The notes below the pieces were generated by a model that saw only the letters and a program-made list of their open reading frames with translations, had not been told where the DNA came from and did no database searches. Positions 26,576 through 26,985 of a stretch of 26,985 nt of DNA are shown piece by piece; the stretch's first letter is position 1, and every line of letters starts with the position of its first letter. Origin of the DNA: a virus; the IMG/VR virus record IMGVR_UViG_3300020442_002583, positions 1-26,985 of that record; one strand, given 5' to 3'. The position numbers and the translations under genes are program-made.

Positions 26576-26985
26576 CCTTGCCTTCCAAACAATCTGTTAT
26601 GGTCGATTTTATCCATGGCTTTAGATACACCTTTTACTCTTGCTTGAGCTTTTTTAGTATCTCCGGCTGCTCCCTTTTTTGCTGCATCGTCAGCAGCTTT
26701 ACGTACATATTGACCCATCTTATTATTAGAAAGTTCACTCATCTTCTTACGTCTTTCGCCAGCTTCAGCATCTGCCTTTTTATTACCAGCTTTTTTCAAA
26801 GCATCAAGACCTTTTCTAATTTTATCTTTATCAGGTGACGCAGCTTTATTTAAACCAGTCTTAGTAAGATCTTTCATACTCATTGACAGTTCGTTCATGC
26901 CTTCTTTTGCAGGTACTTTAGCTTTACCAGTTAATTTATCAACAGCAGTAGATGTACCTTTATTGCGATTAATAAATGTCTTAAT
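26572..26985 (-). CDS. Modular basic protein, 5' end outside the window
   Basis: The reading frame is open to the window edge, so at least 137 residues are visible and the start is outside. An internal ATG at 26898 is less likely to be the true start, because the upstream part reads as protein (FINRNKGTSTAVDKLTG ... AKEGMNELSMS). It has SNNKMGQYVRKAADDAAKKG with a following basic stretch, another shared module of marine phage virion proteins. It is basic and helical. Function unknown. Confidence 0.65.
   Translation of the reverse strand: MKTFINRNKGTSTAVDKLTGKAKVPAKEGMNELSMSMKDLTKTGLNKAASPDKDKIRKGLDALKKAGNKKADAEAGERRKKMSELSNNKMGQYVRKAADDAAKKGAAGDTKKAQARVKGVSKAMDKIDHNRLFGRQG

Noticed and set aside
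1-26985. tRNA genes, CRISPR arrays and insertion sequences
   Set aside because: No cloverleaf-like stem set with GTTCRA arm, no regular spacer repeats and no transposase-like protein were seen by eye; a dedicated tRNA scan was not possible.

Overview
The window reads as part of the genome of a tailed, T4-like marine myovirus. It is AT-rich and tightly packed, with start and stop codons often overlapping as ATGA or TAATG. It carries a phoH-type ATPase, a PD-(D/E)XK nuclease, a B12-dependent ribonucleotide reductase, an M15 endolysin, an overlapping spanin pair, and two sites with the exact T4 late-promoter box TATAAATA. Several unnamed proteins resemble, from memory, conserved proteins of T4-like cyanophages and pelagiphages. 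There are no photosynthesis genes, so a heterotrophic marine host such as an alphaproteobacterium is a reasonable guess, but it is not proven. No tRNA, rRNA, CRISPR array or insertion sequence was seen. No gap without a gene exceeds about 130 bases.

Layout. (1) 1-14: the first codons of a minus-strand gene leaving the window, with its own promoter. (2) 93-3823, minus: a seven-gene operon for sugar or surface chemistry (CMP-sugar synthetase-like, two related glycosyltransferase-like proteins, a radical SAM protein with its SPASM partner on a separate polypeptide, and a sulfotransferase-like protein). (3) 3847-3858: a palindromic, two-way late promoter. (4) 3889-6576, plus: eight genes including membrane proteins, an IscA-type Fe-S carrier and a thermonuclease. 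(5) 6542-9458, minus: many very small proteins, several of them exported and sharing a two-cysteine pattern, plus a glycine-zipper protein. (6) 9488-14630, minus: a SprT-like metalloprotease and then a glycan cassette (four glycosyltransferases, a methyltransferase, a sulfotransferase and a possible sugar-transfer protein). (7) 14569-21654, minus: nucleotide and DNA metabolism (HAD phosphatase, PD-(D/E)XK nuclease, PhoH, GIY-YIG protein, zinc ribbon, class II ribonucleotide reductase) plus the endolysin. (8) 21784-26985, minus: the spanin pair followed by likely virion or assembly proteins rich in short shared motifs; the last gene runs off the window.

Control. Seven minus-strand promoters share one design: a -35 of TGTACA (or a close variant), exactly 17 bases, then a TATAAT-like -10. 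They lie in front of the unseen gene at the left edge and of the genes at 9144, 9904, 15403, 16139, 18180 and 21654. Two of them place the likely transcription start on the start codon, implying leaderless messages. Palindromes or paired repeats lie at three of these promoters, including a pair resembling NrdR boxes upstream of the ribonucleotide reductase gene. Late TATAAATA boxes instead serve the sugar operon, the plus-strand block and the small-protein block, so timing can be read from the promoter types.

Function taken together. Early genes would supply nucleotides and handle DNA. Late genes would build and release virions. Two separate cassettes look able to make or modify a glycan with sulfate and methyl groups; whether the target is the host envelope, the virion or something else cannot be told from sequence.
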